The position numbers were made by a program, and so were the translations under genes. 64,000 nt of DNA from contig NZ_VOMB01000020.1 in assembly GCF_019050325.1 (NCBI RefSeq), positions 124,001 to 188,000 of the forward strand, read 5' to 3'. The notes under the pieces are model-generated. The model was given only the letters and a program-made list of their open reading frames with translations. It searched no databases and had not been told where the DNA came from. Below, piece by piece: positions 45,911 through 54,706 of this stretch. Each line of letters opens with the position of its first letter. Position 1 is the first letter of the stretch. This DNA is from [Mycobacterium] fortunisiensis (lineage in GTDB: Bacteria; Actinomycetota; Actinomycetes; Mycobacteriales; Mycobacteriaceae).

Positions 45911-48900
45911 TCAGTAGACGTCGCGTACGTACCGCTTCTCGGCCACCAGCTCGCGCTTGTAGTCACGGGCGGCCTCCTCGGACATCCCGCCGTGGGTGCG
46001 CAGGATCGTGCTGAGCGCGGCGTCGACGTCCTTGGCCATCCGGGCGGCGTCACCGCAGACGTAAAAGTGCGCACCGGCGTCCAGCCAGCGCCAGACCTCG
46101 GCCCCCTCGTCGAGCATCTTGTGCTGGACATAGACCCGGTCGGCCTGATCCCGGGAGAACGCCAGGTCCAACCGGTTCAGGAAACCGTCGCGCGCCATAC
46201 CCTCCAGTTCGTCGCGAAAGTAGAAGTTCTCGGTGCGGTGCTGATCACCGAAGAACAGCCAATTGGCACCGCTGTGCCCCAGCGCCCGACGCTCGTGCAG
46301 GAAGCCCCGGAACGGGGCCACCCCGGTGCCCGGGCCCACCATGATCATCGGGGTCTGTGGGTCCTCGGGCGGACGGAAGTGTGGTGAACGCTGCAGGAAC
46401 ACCGGTGCCGCGGCGGCCCGGTCGGCCAGGAACGTCGAGCACACCCCGCCGCGAGCGGCACCGGAGGCGCCCCGGTACCGCACCACGGACACGGTGAGCG
46501 CAACCTCGTGCGGGCTGACCAGCGGGCTCGACGAGATCGAGTAGTTGCGCGGGGTCAGCCGGACGAGCACTTCCTGCCACTGTTCGGCGTCGGCATGCAC
46601 GGCGAACTCGGTCACCAGGTCGAGACCGTTGCGGTTGCGCAGCCAATTGCTGCGCCGCTCACCGGAATTGCGCAGGACCTTGGCCGCCCGGCGATCGGGG
46701 CACGAATCGGCGACGAAGCGCAGCAGGTCGGGGGTGACCCGGCAGATGTCGTAGGAACAGATCAGGGCATCGCGCAGCGACTGCTCCACGCCGTCGACCT
46801 CGATCACCCCGTTCGGGTTCAGGCCGGTGGCCAGCAGCCAGGCGTCCACGACCGCCGGATCGTTGCTGGCGTACACGCCCAGCGAGTCACCGACCGCGTA
46901 GCTGACGTCGTACTCGGAGATGTCGAAGCCGAACTGGCGTACCTCCTTGACCGAGCCGGGCTTCGTCAGGAGCTCGTTGCGCACCATGGCGGCCAAAATC
47001 GGTTTGGCCCGGGTGAATTCGTCCGGCTCGGTCGGCAGCACGGTGCGGGCCGGGGCGGCGACGACGGCCGAGGTGGCGGCCGCACCGGTGAGTGCCGTGG
47101 TGACCGCATCGACCCAGGTCCGCAGCGGCTCGTCGTCGTAGGCCTCGCACTCGGCGCGGTCGAGCAGCTTGGTGGCACCCAAATCGGCCAGCCGCTGGTC
47201 CAGGGATCTGGCGTGCCCACAGAAGTTGTCGTAGGACTTGTCCCCGATACCGAGCACCGCGTACCGGATCCCGTGCAGCTGCGGGGCGTCCGCCGCCTGC
47301 AGCCGACTCCAGAAGTCGGCGCCGTTGTCCGGTGGACCACCGTCACCGAAAGTACTGGTGACGACGAGGACATCGCGGGCGGCGGCCAGATCGGCAAGCT
47401 CGAGTTCGTCCATGTTGACCAGCGCGGCCCCGGTGATCCGCCCGGCCAGCCCGGCCGCGAATTCCTCGGCAGTGCCGGTCTGGGAGGCCCACAGCACCAG
47501 TGGACCGGTATCCGCGCTGCGTTGGCCATGGCGTTCGCCATAGTGATCGACGGCGCCGTCGACACCGCCTGCGAGGTAGCCGGCGGCCCGCGAGTAGCGC
47601 CCGGCGAGCATGCCGTCCACCCACAGCCGCACCTTCGAGCTGATCGGCGCCGTTTCCGGCAACACCGGCACCCCACCGGGATCTGCCGGCATACCGGTGA
47701 AAAACCCCGCCAGATAGGTCATTTCGTCGTCGTTCAAGGACGGCTTGGGGATGGCTGCCAACCCGAGTTCGGCTGCCAGCGGATGCAGCACCGCGGCCGG
47801 TTCGGCCGGTTCGGCCGGCCGGACCGGCTCGACCGTCGGGATCGGGCGCAGGCTGACCGCGCACACTTTGAACTCGGGCTGCAGCGACTCCGGGTCGACG
47901 GCGTCGTTGGTGACCGCGTTGACGGTGAGGTACTCGCCGTGTTCGTCGTTCCAGTGAAATGGCGCAAAGCAACTGCCCGGACGGACCCGGTCGGTCAGCA
48001 CCGCGGGTAGCACCGCCCGGCCGCGCCGCGAGGTCAGCTCGACCGATTGTCCCTGGACGATCTTCAGCTCGGCGGCGTCGAGCGGGTGGATCTCGACGAA
48101 CGCGGCCGGGTTGAGTTTGTTGAGCTTGTCCACCTTGCCGGTCTTGGTCATGGTGTGCCATTGGTGTTGCAGGCGACCGGTGTTGAGCACCATCGGGTAG
48201 TCGTCGTCGGGCAACTCCGCGGCATCCATGTGCGGCCGGGCATGGAACACCGCACGCCGCGACGGGGTGGCGAAGGCCAGCCGCGGGGTGTGCCCGTCGG
48301 CGTCGACGAACAGGTCCTGGCTGACACCGTCGTTGAGATAGCGGATGGGGTGGCGGTCGTCGTCCCCGGCAGGGGCGTCCGCGGGCGGGACCGGCCACTG
48401 CAGCGGCGTCTGGCGCAGCCGCTCATAGCTGGCGCCGCGCAGGTCGTAACCCGTCTTCGGGTTGGCGAACCGGCGGATCTCGTCGAAGATTTCTTCGGCC
48501 GACGAGTACGTGAAATGCTCGGCGAACCCCAACTGTGCGGCCACCTGACAGATCAGCTGCCAATCCGGCCGCGCCTGCCCCAGCGGCTCCACCGACTGCG
48601 ACAGCAGCGTGAGGTTGCGCTCCGAATTGACCATGACGCCTTCGGATTCCGCCCACAACGCGGCCGGCAGCAGGATGTCGGCGTAGTGGTTGGTCGCCGT
48701 GGACCGGTAGGCGTCGGACACGACGACCAGCTCGGCCGCCTCCAGGCCGTTGATCACGGTCTTACGGTTGGCCACGCTGGCAACGGGATTCGTGCAGATG
48801 ATCCAGCAGGCCTTGATCAGGCCCTGCTCCATCTGTTCGAACATGCCGATGGTGCCCGGACCCACGTCGGACCGGATGGTACCCGCAGCCAGACCCCACG

Positions 48901-50011
48901 CGGTTTCCACGAATTCCCGGTCATCGACCGCGAGCACACTGCGCTGACCGGGCAAACCGGGTCCCATGTAACCCATTTCGCGCCCGCCCATGGCGTTGGG
49001 CTGGCCGGTCAACGACATCGGCCCGCTGCCCGGACGGCAGATGGCGCCGGTGGCCAGGTGCAGGTTACAGATGGCGTTGGTGTTCCAGGTGCCGTGTGTG
49101 CTCTGGTTGAGCCCCATGGTCCAGCAGCTCATCCACTCGCCGGCCTCCCCGATCATCGTTGCGGCAGTGCGGATGTCGGCTTCGGGCAGGCCGGTGATCT
49201 CGGCCACCCGGGCCGGCGGGTAATCGGCCAGGAACTCGGGCATCCCCTCCCACCCGGTGGTGTGTTCGGCGATGAACTGGTGGTCGATCGCGCTGCTTTC
49301 GACCAGCAGGTGCAGCACACCGTTGAGCAGCGCCAGATCGGTGCCCGGCTTGATCTGCAGGAAGAGATCGGCCCGCTCGGCGGTCGCGGTGCGGCGTGGG
49401 TCCACCACGATCAGCTTGGCGCCGGCCTTGAGCCGATCGGCCATGCGCAGGAACAGGATCGGATGACAATCGGCCATGTTCGCACCGATCACGAAGAACA
49501 CGTCGGCCCGATCGAAATCGGTGTAGGACCCGGGTGGACCGTCGGCCCCGAGGGACTGCTTGAACCCGGTCCCGGCGCTGGCCATGCACAGCCGCGAGTT
49601 CGACTCGATGTGCACGGTCCGCAGAAATCCCTTGGCCAGCTTGGTGGCCAGGTACTGGGCCTCCAGCGACATCTGCCCGGACACGTAGAGCGCCACCGAA
49701 TCCGGGCCGTGCTCCTCGACGACGGCCCGCAGCCGGCGGCCGGCCTCGGCCACCGCGTCGTCGACGGGCAGCGGCGTCAGCTCGTCGGACCGGGTGGACC
49801 GCAACAACGCCGTGGTGAGCCGATCATCGTCGGCCGCCATCATTTCGGCATGCATCGCGCCCTTGGTGCACAACCGGCCGAAATTGGTGGGGTGCAGCTT
49901 GTCGCCGCTGACCCGGGCGATCACCGGGCGGCCACCGTCAACTCTGGTGGTGACCTCGATGCCGCACCCGACACCACAGTACGAACACGCGGTCCGGTGG
50001 GTCGTATCCAT
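45911..50011 (-). CDS. nasN: Assimilatory nitrate reductase fused to flavoprotein reductase
   Basis: A 1366-aa fusion. Residues 1-690 are a molybdopterin (bis-MGD) oxidoreductase of the NarB/NasA type with an N-terminal [4Fe-4S] site CSYCGVGC plus CTKG (Cys 9, 12, 16, 48), GSGPMSLTGQPNAMGGRE and a C-terminal MoCo-binding domain. Residues about 830-970 are a flavodoxin-like FMN domain (LWASQTGTAEEFA). The rest is an FAD/NADPH reductase of the CysJ type with RNYSISSSP, GPGTGVAPFRGF and YVCGDAARMAKDVD. It would reduce nitrate to nitrite with NADPH for assimilation. The same fusion is the assimilatory reductase NasN of M. smegmatis; I use that symbol by similarity. No nitrite reductase or transporter gene is adjacent. 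Confidence 0.92.
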   Translation of the reverse strand: MDTTHRTACSYCGVGCGIEVTTRVDGGRPVIARVSGDKLHPTNFGRLCTKGAMHAEMMAADDDRLTTALLRSTRSDELTPLPVDDAVAEAGRRLRAVVEEHGPDSVALYVSGQMSLEAQYLATKLAKGFLRTVHIESNSRLCMASAGTGFKQSLGADGPPGSYTDFDRADVFFVIGANMADCHPILFLRMADRLKAGAKLIVVDPRRTATAERADLFLQIKPGTDLALLNGVLHLLVESSAIDHQFIAEHTTGWEGMPEFLADYPPARVAEITGLPEADIRTAATMIGEAGEWMSCWTMGLNQSTHGTWNTNAICNLHLATGAICRPGSGPMSLTGQPNAMGGREMGYMGPGLPGQRSVLAVDDREFVETAWGLAAGTIRSDVGPGTIGMFEQMEQGLIKACWIICTNPVASVANRKTVINGLEAAELVVVSDAYRSTATNHYADILLPAALWAESEGVMVNSERNLTLLSQSVEPLGQARPDWQLICQVAAQLGFAEHFTYSSAEEIFDEIRRFANPKTGYDLRGASYERLRQTPLQWPVPPADAPAGDDDRHPIRYLNDGVSQDLFVDADGHTPRLAFATPSRRAVFHARPHMDAAELPDDDYPMVLNTGRLQHQWHTMTKTGKVDKLNKLNPAAFVEIHPLDAAELKIVQGQSVELTSRRGRAVLPAVLTDRVRPGSCFAPFHWNDEHGEYLTVNAVTNDAVDPESLQPEFKVCAVSLRPIPTVEPVRPAEPAEPAAVLHPLAAELGLAAIPKPSLNDDEMTYLAGFFTGMPADPGGVPVLPETAPISSKVRLWVDGMLAGRYSRAAGYLAGGVDGAVDHYGERHGQRSADTGPLVLWASQTGTAEEFAAGLAGRITGAALVNMDELELADLAAARDVLVVTSTFGDGGPPDNGADFWSRLQAADAPQLHGIRYAVLGIGDKSYDNFCGHARSLDQRLADLGATKLLDRAECEAYDDEPLRTWVDAVTTALTGAAATSAVVAAPARTVLPTEPDEFTRAKPILAAMVRNELLTKPGSVKEVRQFGFDISEYDVSYAVGDSLGVYASNDPAVVDAWLLATGLNPNGVIEVDGVEQSLRDALICSYDICRVTPDLLRFVADSCPDRRAAKVLRNSGERRSNWLRNRNGLDLVTEFAVHADAEQWQEVLVRLTPRNYSISSSPLVSPHEVALTVSVVRYRGASGAARGGVCSTFLADRAAAAPVFLQRSPHFRPPEDPQTPMIMVGPGTGVAPFRGFLHERRALGHSGANWLFFGDQHRTENFYFRDELEGMARDGFLNRLDLAFSRDQADRVYVQHKMLDEGAEVWRWLDAGAHFYVCGDAARMAKDVDAALSTILRTHGGMSEEAARDYKRELVAEKRYVRDVY

Positions 50012-50074
50012 GCCCCCATCGTGTGGGGACGGTGTTGTCGGATCTTTCCGGCGACGTTATCGCGGCGAAAACTG

Positions 50075-50108
50075 ATCCTCACCGCGCGGCGACAGCCGCG
50101 GTGAGGAT
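50075..50108. promoter_or_regulatory. 12-bp perfect inverted repeat in the nitrate reductase/P450 gap
   Basis: ATCCTCACCGCG (50075-50086) and CGCGGTGAGGAT (50097-50108) flank a 10-base spacer. It lies 64 bp upstream of the nitrate reductase start and 70 bp upstream of the P450 start. It could be an operator, or a hairpin ending antisense transcription. No regulator is assigned. Confidence 0.5.
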
Positions 50109-50128
50109 GATCGCCGCAGTTCACTGGC

Positions 50129-50140
50129 GTAGCGCACTAC
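50129..50140. promoter_or_regulatory. GTAG-CGCA-CTAC palindrome before the P450 gene
   Basis: The fixed arms match the sites at 29750 and 40205 exactly; only the second spacer base differs. It is 37 bp upstream of the P450 start and so lies near a plausible core promoter. It links the P450, or the divergent nitrate reductase gene, to the accessory locus by a shared motif. Confidence 0.5.
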
Positions 50141-50177
50141 TCACGACCGGGCGTGCGGACCGGGCCATCATCAGATC

Positions 50178-51386
50178 ATGACGCTGGTTTCCGATGCCGA
50201 CCTGCCCAGGCTCGACTACGAACACTGCAACGATCCCGCCGACGTGCACCGGCTGATCGCGCAGGCCCGGGCGCAGGCGCCCATCGCCATCGGGCCGCAC
50301 GGACCCGAACTGCTCAGCTACGACCTGGTCCGCGCGGCGCTGCGCGACAACCGGTTCGAGGTGCCCCGGGGCATGTTCCTGGCCGCGCAGGGCATCACGT
50401 CGGGTCCGCTGTGGGAACGGGCGAACAACAGCCTGCTCGGCCTGGACGGCGAGTCGCACACCCGGCTGCGGCGGCTGGTCGCCAAGGCGTTCGCCCCGCG
50501 CAACGCCGAGAGGCTGCGCGACACCTGCATCGCCATCGTCACCGAGCTCACCGACCCACACCTGGCCGCCGGGCACTGCGACGTGGTCGCCGACATCGCG
50601 GTGCAGTATCCGATTCCGGTCATCTGCGCGCTGCTGGGTGCCCCGCGCGGCGACTGGCCGCTGTTCTCCCGCTGGGCCGACGACATCTTCAAGATGTTCA
50701 GCTGGGACCTCGGTGAGCATGCCGAGTCGGTCGAGGCGGCTTGGCGGCAACTCGACGACTACGTCGACGACATGGTGGCCCGGCGCAGCTGCACGCTGAC
50801 CGACGACCTGCTCTCGGATCTGATCCGGGCCGAGGTCGACGGCGACCGGCTCAACCACGCCGAGTTGCAGATGCTGGCCGGCGGGGTCCTGCTGGCCGGA
50901 ACCGACACCACCCGCAACCAACTCGCCGCCGCCGTTCAGGTGCTGTGCGACTACCCCGACCAATGGCTGCTGCTGGCCGAAAAACCGGACATGGCGCCGC
51001 TTTTCGTCGATGAGCTGCTGCGCCACACCCCGATCGCGATGAGCACGGTCCGTATCACCCGCGACGACGTCGACCTGGGCGGGCTCACCATCGCCGCGGG
51101 CACCCAGGTGGCGCTGAACATCGCCGCGGCCAACCGTGATCCGCAGGTGTACGACGACCCCGAACGCTTCGACGTCAACCGGGTCGGGCCGCCGGCGATG
51201 ATGACGTTCGGCGGCGGGCTGCACTACTGCCTCGGGGTGCACCTGGCCCGGGTCGAACTCACCGAGGCCCTGCGCGTGCTGACCGGCAAGCTGCACAACC
51301 CGCGATGCGACGGCCGGCCACCGTGGAAGCCGATGACCGGTATCACCGGCCCGGCCACGCTGCCGGTCACCTTCGACGCCGCCTGA
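50178..51386 (+). CDS. Cytochrome P450
   Basis: A 402-aa soluble P450 mono-oxygenase. The I-helix oxygen-activating motif is AGTDTTRNQ, the ExxR motif is ELLRHTP, and the heme loop is FGGGLHYCLGVHLAR with thiolate Cys 351. Substrate is unknown; bacterial relatives hydroxylate fatty acids, terpenoids or peptides. No ferredoxin gene is beside it. Because a GTAG-N4-CTAC site lies upstream, it may be an outlying member of the accessory locus. The start is the ATG at 50178. Confidence 0.92.
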   Translation: MTLVSDADLPRLDYEHCNDPADVHRLIAQARAQAPIAIGPHGPELLSYDLVRAALRDNRFEVPRGMFLAAQGITSGPLWERANNSLLGLDGESHTRLRRLVAKAFAPRNAERLRDTCIAIVTELTDPHLAAGHCDVVADIAVQYPIPVICALLGAPRGDWPLFSRWADDIFKMFSWDLGEHAESVEAAWRQLDDYVDDMVARRSCTLTDDLLSDLIRAEVDGDRLNHAELQMLAGGVLLAGTDTTRNQLAAAVQVLCDYPDQWLLLAEKPDMAPLFVDELLRHTPIAMSTVRITRDDVDLGGLTIAAGTQVALNIAAANRDPQVYDDPERFDVNRVGPPAMMTFGGGLHYCLGVHLARVELTEALRVLTGKLHNPRCDGRPPWKPMTGITGPATLPVTFDAA

Positions 51387-51465
51387 ACAGCTGGGACCTG
51401 GTCCGGGCCGAGCCGTCGACGTAGGCTGAAAAACGGCCGGGACATCACCTCCGACGCCGGCCACC

Positions 51466-52146
51466 GTGGCAATGAACGCGTGGAACCTGCGGCAGAGCAC
51501 CGAACGTCGATACCAGGACCGCCGCGAGGCGGGCCGGGTCCTGGCCGGACAGCTGGCGTCCTATCGGGGCCGGCCAGACCTGCTCGTGCTGGGACTGGCC
51601 CGGGGCGGGGTTCCCGTCGCCGCCGAGGTCGCGTCCTACCTGCATGCCCCGCTGGATGTCTTCGTGGTCCGCAAGCTGGGGGTGCCGCAGTGGCCCGAAC
51701 TGGCGATGGGCGCGGTGGCCTCCGGCGGCGGTCTGGTGCTCAACCGTGCGCTGGTGGACCGACTGGGCATCGACGACGACGCCATCGTCGCGGCGATCCG
51801 GCGCGAGACGGCCGAGGTGGAACGACGCGAGCAGGCCTATCGGGGTGGGCGGGCGGCGCCCGAACTGACCGGCCGGACGGTCATCCTGGTCGATGACGGT
51901 ATCGCCACCGGCGCCAGCATGCTGGCCGCGGTGCGGGCCGTGCGACCGGCCAGACGCGTGGTGGTGGCCGTCCCGGTGGGACCGCCGACCCTCGGCAGTG
52001 AACTGAGCGACGAGGCCGACGAGGTGGTGTGTGCCAGCCGCCCGCCCCAGTTCGAAGCGGTGGGCCAGGCGTTCGCCGATTTCCACCAGGTCAGTGATGA
52101 CGAGGTTCGCCGCCTCCTGGCCGCGGCGGCCACCAGTACCGGTTAG
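51466..52146 (+). CDS. Phosphoribosyltransferase-fold protein
   Basis: A 226-aa type I phosphoribosyltransferase fold with the PRPP-binding motif VILVDDGIATGAS at about residues 141-153 and the N-terminal strand LLVLGLARGGVPVAAEVA. LARGGVPVA and VFVVRKLGVP are typical of a stand-alone family whose substrate is unknown. It resembles part of Rv2143. A GTG at 51466 or an ATG at 51472 could start it. Its stop overlaps the stop of the convergent membrane protein gene. Confidence 0.85.
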   Translation: MAMNAWNLRQSTERRYQDRREAGRVLAGQLASYRGRPDLLVLGLARGGVPVAAEVASYLHAPLDVFVVRKLGVPQWPELAMGAVASGGGLVLNRALVDRLGIDDDAIVAAIRRETAEVERREQAYRGGRAAPELTGRTVILVDDGIATGASMLAAVRAVRPARRVVVAVPVGPPTLGSELSDEADEVVCASRPPQFEAVGQAFADFHQVSDDEVRRLLAAAATSTG

Positions 52147-52508
52147 TTCTGGTACTTGTCCGCCGATTCGTCGGGGACGACATCCTCTTCGGTGGCGTCG
52201 GGCTCGACAGCGACGTCCGACTCCGGTTCGGCCACCAGCTCATCGGGATAGTCCACCGGCTCGTCCACCGCATCGATGACCTCGGTGGCATCGGCTGTCC
52301 CGGCGGCCTCCGAGGATTCCGACGGCACGCCTTCCGCGCCGGATTTCGTCCCCCGGGACCGCTCCCGCAGCGCATCCACGATCAGCAGAAGCACACCGAT
52401 CACGCTGGCACCGATACAGACCCAGGCGATCAACTCATTGCTGGTGACCACCGCGGTCACCAGCGCAGCCAGGCCGATGACGGCAAGCACGAGCGCAATG
52501 ATCAACAT
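52143..52508 (-). CDS. Small membrane protein with acidic tail
   Basis: A 121-aa protein. Two membrane helices (LIIALVLAVIGLAALVTAVV and a second at about 27-45) are followed by a basic stop-transfer RERSRG. An acidic, disordered C terminus of about 70 residues, rich in Glu, Asp and Val, ends the protein. It matches Rv2144c, next to wag31. The function is unknown; by position a role near the polar growth machinery is possible. Confidence 0.82.
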   Translation of the reverse strand: MLIIALVLAVIGLAALVTAVVTSNELIAWVCIGASVIGVLLLIVDALRERSRGTKSGAEGVPSESSEAAGTADATEVIDAVDEPVDYPDELVAEPESDVAVEPDATEEDVVPDESADKYQN

Positions 52509-52578
52509 CGTTCAACCCTACGTGTGGTGGTCCCGGGTGGGACCGGTTCGCAACAGTGCCGGGAACGCTCTTGGCTGG

Positions 52579-53397
52579 TTAGTTGTTGCCGCGGTTGAAC
52601 TGGCCGAAACCTGCCGAGTCGTTGTTGGCGCTGGAATCCACCGGTGCGGCCGAGCCGCGCTGGCCCAGCTCTTCCAGCTGAGATTCCAGGTAGGTCTTCA
52701 GACGGGTCCGGTATTCACGCTCGAACGTACGCAGCTGCTCCAGGCGGCCCTCCAGGACCGTGCGCTGCTGGTTGATCGTGCCCATGATCTCGGAGTGCTT
52801 CCGCTCGGCGTCGGCCTGCAGGGCGTCGGCCTTCTCCTGGGCCTGCCGCAGCTGGGTCTCCGACCGGGTCTGCGCATCGGCCAGCATGGCGTCGGCGCGG
52901 GTGCGGGCCTCCGACACAGTGGTCTCAGCGGTCTTGCGGGCATCGCTGACCATGGCGTCGGCCTGGGCGCGGGCATCCGAGAGCAGCTTCTCCGACTCGG
53001 CCTTGGCCGTGGACGTCAGGCGGTCGGCGGTGTCCTGGGCCAGGCTCAGCACCCGGGCGGCACGCACGGCGGTGTCCTCGCTGGGCGGCGCGGCAGGGGC
53101 GGCCGGCGCCGGCGGGGCCTCGTACACCGGTTGGGGTGCCGGGGTGGGCTCGGGCTCGGGTTCGTAGAGCGGGATCGACGACGAAGACGACGCACCGCCG
53201 CCGGCGCGTGCCGTGGCCAGCTCCTGATCGAGCTCGGACACCCGCTGCCGCAGATCGGCGTTCTCCTCGATGAGCCGAGTCAGCTCGTTCTCAACCAGAT
53301 CGAGAAAGGCATCGACCTCGTCCTCGTTGTAGCCACGTTTGCCGATGGGCGGCTTGCTGAACGCGACGTTATGGACGTCCGCTGGTGTGAGCGGCAT
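52579..53397 (-). CDS. wag31: Polar growth scaffold Wag31/DivIVA
   Basis: Wag31 marks curved membrane at the poles and directs wall growth in mycobacteria. The 272-aa protein has the N-terminal DivIVA lipid-binding domain MPLTPADVHNVAFSKPPIGK and RGYNEDEVDAFLDLVE. A Pro/Glu-rich linker (about 70-105, PEPEPTPAPQP) is followed by a long coiled coil (about 110-245). Its threonine region SLAQDTADR lies in the coiled coil. The tail is Asn/Gly-rich. The start is preceded by AAGGGGG, and an AT-rich promoter (TTTACACTTTG) lies about 40 bp further upstream. Confidence 0.97.
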   Translation of the reverse strand: MPLTPADVHNVAFSKPPIGKRGYNEDEVDAFLDLVENELTRLIEENADLRQRVSELDQELATARAGGGASSSSSIPLYEPEPEPTPAPQPVYEAPPAPAAPAAPPSEDTAVRAARVLSLAQDTADRLTSTAKAESEKLLSDARAQADAMVSDARKTAETTVSEARTRADAMLADAQTRSETQLRQAQEKADALQADAERKHSEIMGTINQQRTVLEGRLEQLRTFEREYRTRLKTYLESQLEELGQRGSAAPVDSSANNDSAGFGQFNRGNN

Positions 53398-53583
53398 TGT
53401 CTGCCCCCTTGAAGTCTTGGACCGTCAACCGATCTCAAAGTGTAAAGCCTTGTTTGAACGCAACTGGCGTCCATCCTGTCACACCAGACCCGGCGGTTGC
53501 AGTAGAGGCCTATTTTTAAGAACGAATTTCAATCTTCTTACGCATTTGTGGAGCGCCCGGCAAACCCCGAGATCCCGGCCGGC

Positions 53584-53606
53584 AGCACCGGTTCATCCGC
53601 GGTGCT
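53584..53606 (-). terminator. Short hairpin at the end of the yggT gene
   Basis: AGCACCG (53584-53590) pairs with CGGTGCT (53600-53606) around a 9-base loop, overlapping the stop codon of the YggT gene on the minus strand. A second GC-rich stretch follows, with no T-run. The 207-bp gap to wag31 also carries an AT-rich patch (53509-53545) that is probably wag31 promoter DNA. Confidence 0.45.
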
Positions 53607-53910
53607 ACATCGCGGCGTTGAATGCCAACTGCATGCCGATGAAGGCCGCCAGCAGCAGCACCATGATCGACAGATCGAAGCGCACCGCGCCCACCGTGAG
53701 CTGCGGAATGAGCCGCCGCAACAGTTTCACCGGGGGGTCGGTCACGGTCATGATGGCCTCCAGCACGACCACGGTCAGCCCCTTGGGATGCCAGTCGCGG
53801 CTGAACGACCGGATGAACTCGACGACCACACGCGCGATGAGCAGCAGCCAGAAGATGAACAGCGCGAAACCGAGAATTTCGAAGAACAGCGACAACTGAG
53901 CCGACCTCAC
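53605..53910 (-). CDS. YggT family membrane protein
   Basis: A 101-aa integral membrane protein with two to three helices: FFEILGFALFIFWLLLIARV and an equally hydrophobic C-terminal segment LSIMVLLLAAFIGMQLAF. Between them lies the family loop TDPPVKLLRRLIPQL. It matches Rv2146c. The gene family sits beside division genes in many Gram-positive bacteria and is thought to help membrane or division functions. The GTG at 53910 is preceded by a GTAGGTGAG stretch. Confidence 0.9.
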   Translation of the reverse strand: MRSAQLSLFFEILGFALFIFWLLLIARVVVEFIRSFSRDWHPKGLTVVVLEAIMTVTDPPVKLLRRLIPQLTVGAVRFDLSIMVLLLAAFIGMQLAFNAAM

Positions 53911-54055
53911 CTACAGCAGGATGTGTGACATTGGATACAGGTCGCCGTGGGTCGGACACATCTCACACAGACGATGTGGTCAACCGGTAGTGCGACGCCG
54001 CCAGCCTACCCGGGCCGTTGCCGGTCGATCGGGTGCGCGGCGCCGTCGCGCCGGC

Positions 54056-54706
54056 CTACTGATAGGCGTAGAAGCCCGCCTCGGCGATCCGACGCCGCTG
54101 CTCAGCACTGACGTCGACGTCAGCCGGCGACAGCAGGAACACCTTCGTGGCCACCTTGTCGAACGAGCCGCGCAGGGCGAATGCCAGGCCCGCGGCGAAA
54201 TCGACCAGACGCTTGGCGTCGGCGTTGTCCATCGAGACCAGATCCATGATCACCGGGGTGCCGTCGCGAAACCGCTCGCCGATGGTGCGGGCTTCGCTGT
54301 AGTCCTTGGGCCGCAGCGTGGTGATCTTCGCCAGTGGGCTGCCGGCTTCGAACAGCTCGGCCATCCGGCGGGGATCCATCGCCAGCGCACCCCGGGTCGA
54401 TCCGGCCAGGGAGCCCAGACGCGGTGCCGGCCGGTCGAATTCGCGGGGAGCGCGCATCCGGGCATCGAACCGTGGCTCGTCGGCGAAACCACCGGCGTAA
54501 CCACCGCGGTAGGCCGGACCCTCGTCGTACTCGGGGCCCTCGTAGCCGTAGCCGTCTTCCTCGAAGCGCTCGTCACGTGGCCGACGGGCGTAGCTGCGAG
54601 CGCCACCACGATCTGCCCCACGATCATCGTCCTCGTAGTACTCGTCGTCGTAGTCCTCCATCGGCGCCATGCCGAAGTAGGCCTTGACCTTGTGCAGTGT
54701 GCTCAT
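54056..54706 (-). CDS. sepF: Cell division protein SepF
   Basis: SepF anchors FtsZ to the membrane in bacteria that lack FtsA. The 216-aa protein has an N-terminal amphipathic helix MSTLHKVKAYFGMAP, an acidic Tyr/Gly-rich linker (about 20-90), and the C-terminal SepF domain with ITTLRPKDYSEARTIGERFR and VIMDLVSMDNADAKRLVDFA. The ATG overlaps the stop of the upstream yggS gene (ATGA). This matches Rv2147c. Confidence 0.96.
   Translation of the reverse strand: MSTLHKVKAYFGMAPMEDYDDEYYEDDDRGADRGGARSYARRPRDERFEEDGYGYEGPEYDEGPAYRGGYAGGFADEPRFDARMRAPREFDRPAPRLGSLAGSTRGALAMDPRRMAELFEAGSPLAKITTLRPKDYSEARTIGERFRDGTPVIMDLVSMDNADAKRLVDFAAGLAFALRGSFDKVATKVFLLSPADVDVSAEQRRRIAEAGFYAYQ

Noticed and set aside
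50056..50071. Possible GlnR half-sites (GTTATC and GAAAAC) upstream of the nitrate reductase
   Set aside because: The spacing of the AC dinucleotides does not fit the mycobacterial GlnR consensus well enough to call.
48047..50104. 685-codon open frame opposite the nitrate reductase gene
   Set aside because: Composition is typical of a GC-driven antisense frame (His/Gly/Val-rich) and the other strand carries clear MoCo and Fe-S motifs.
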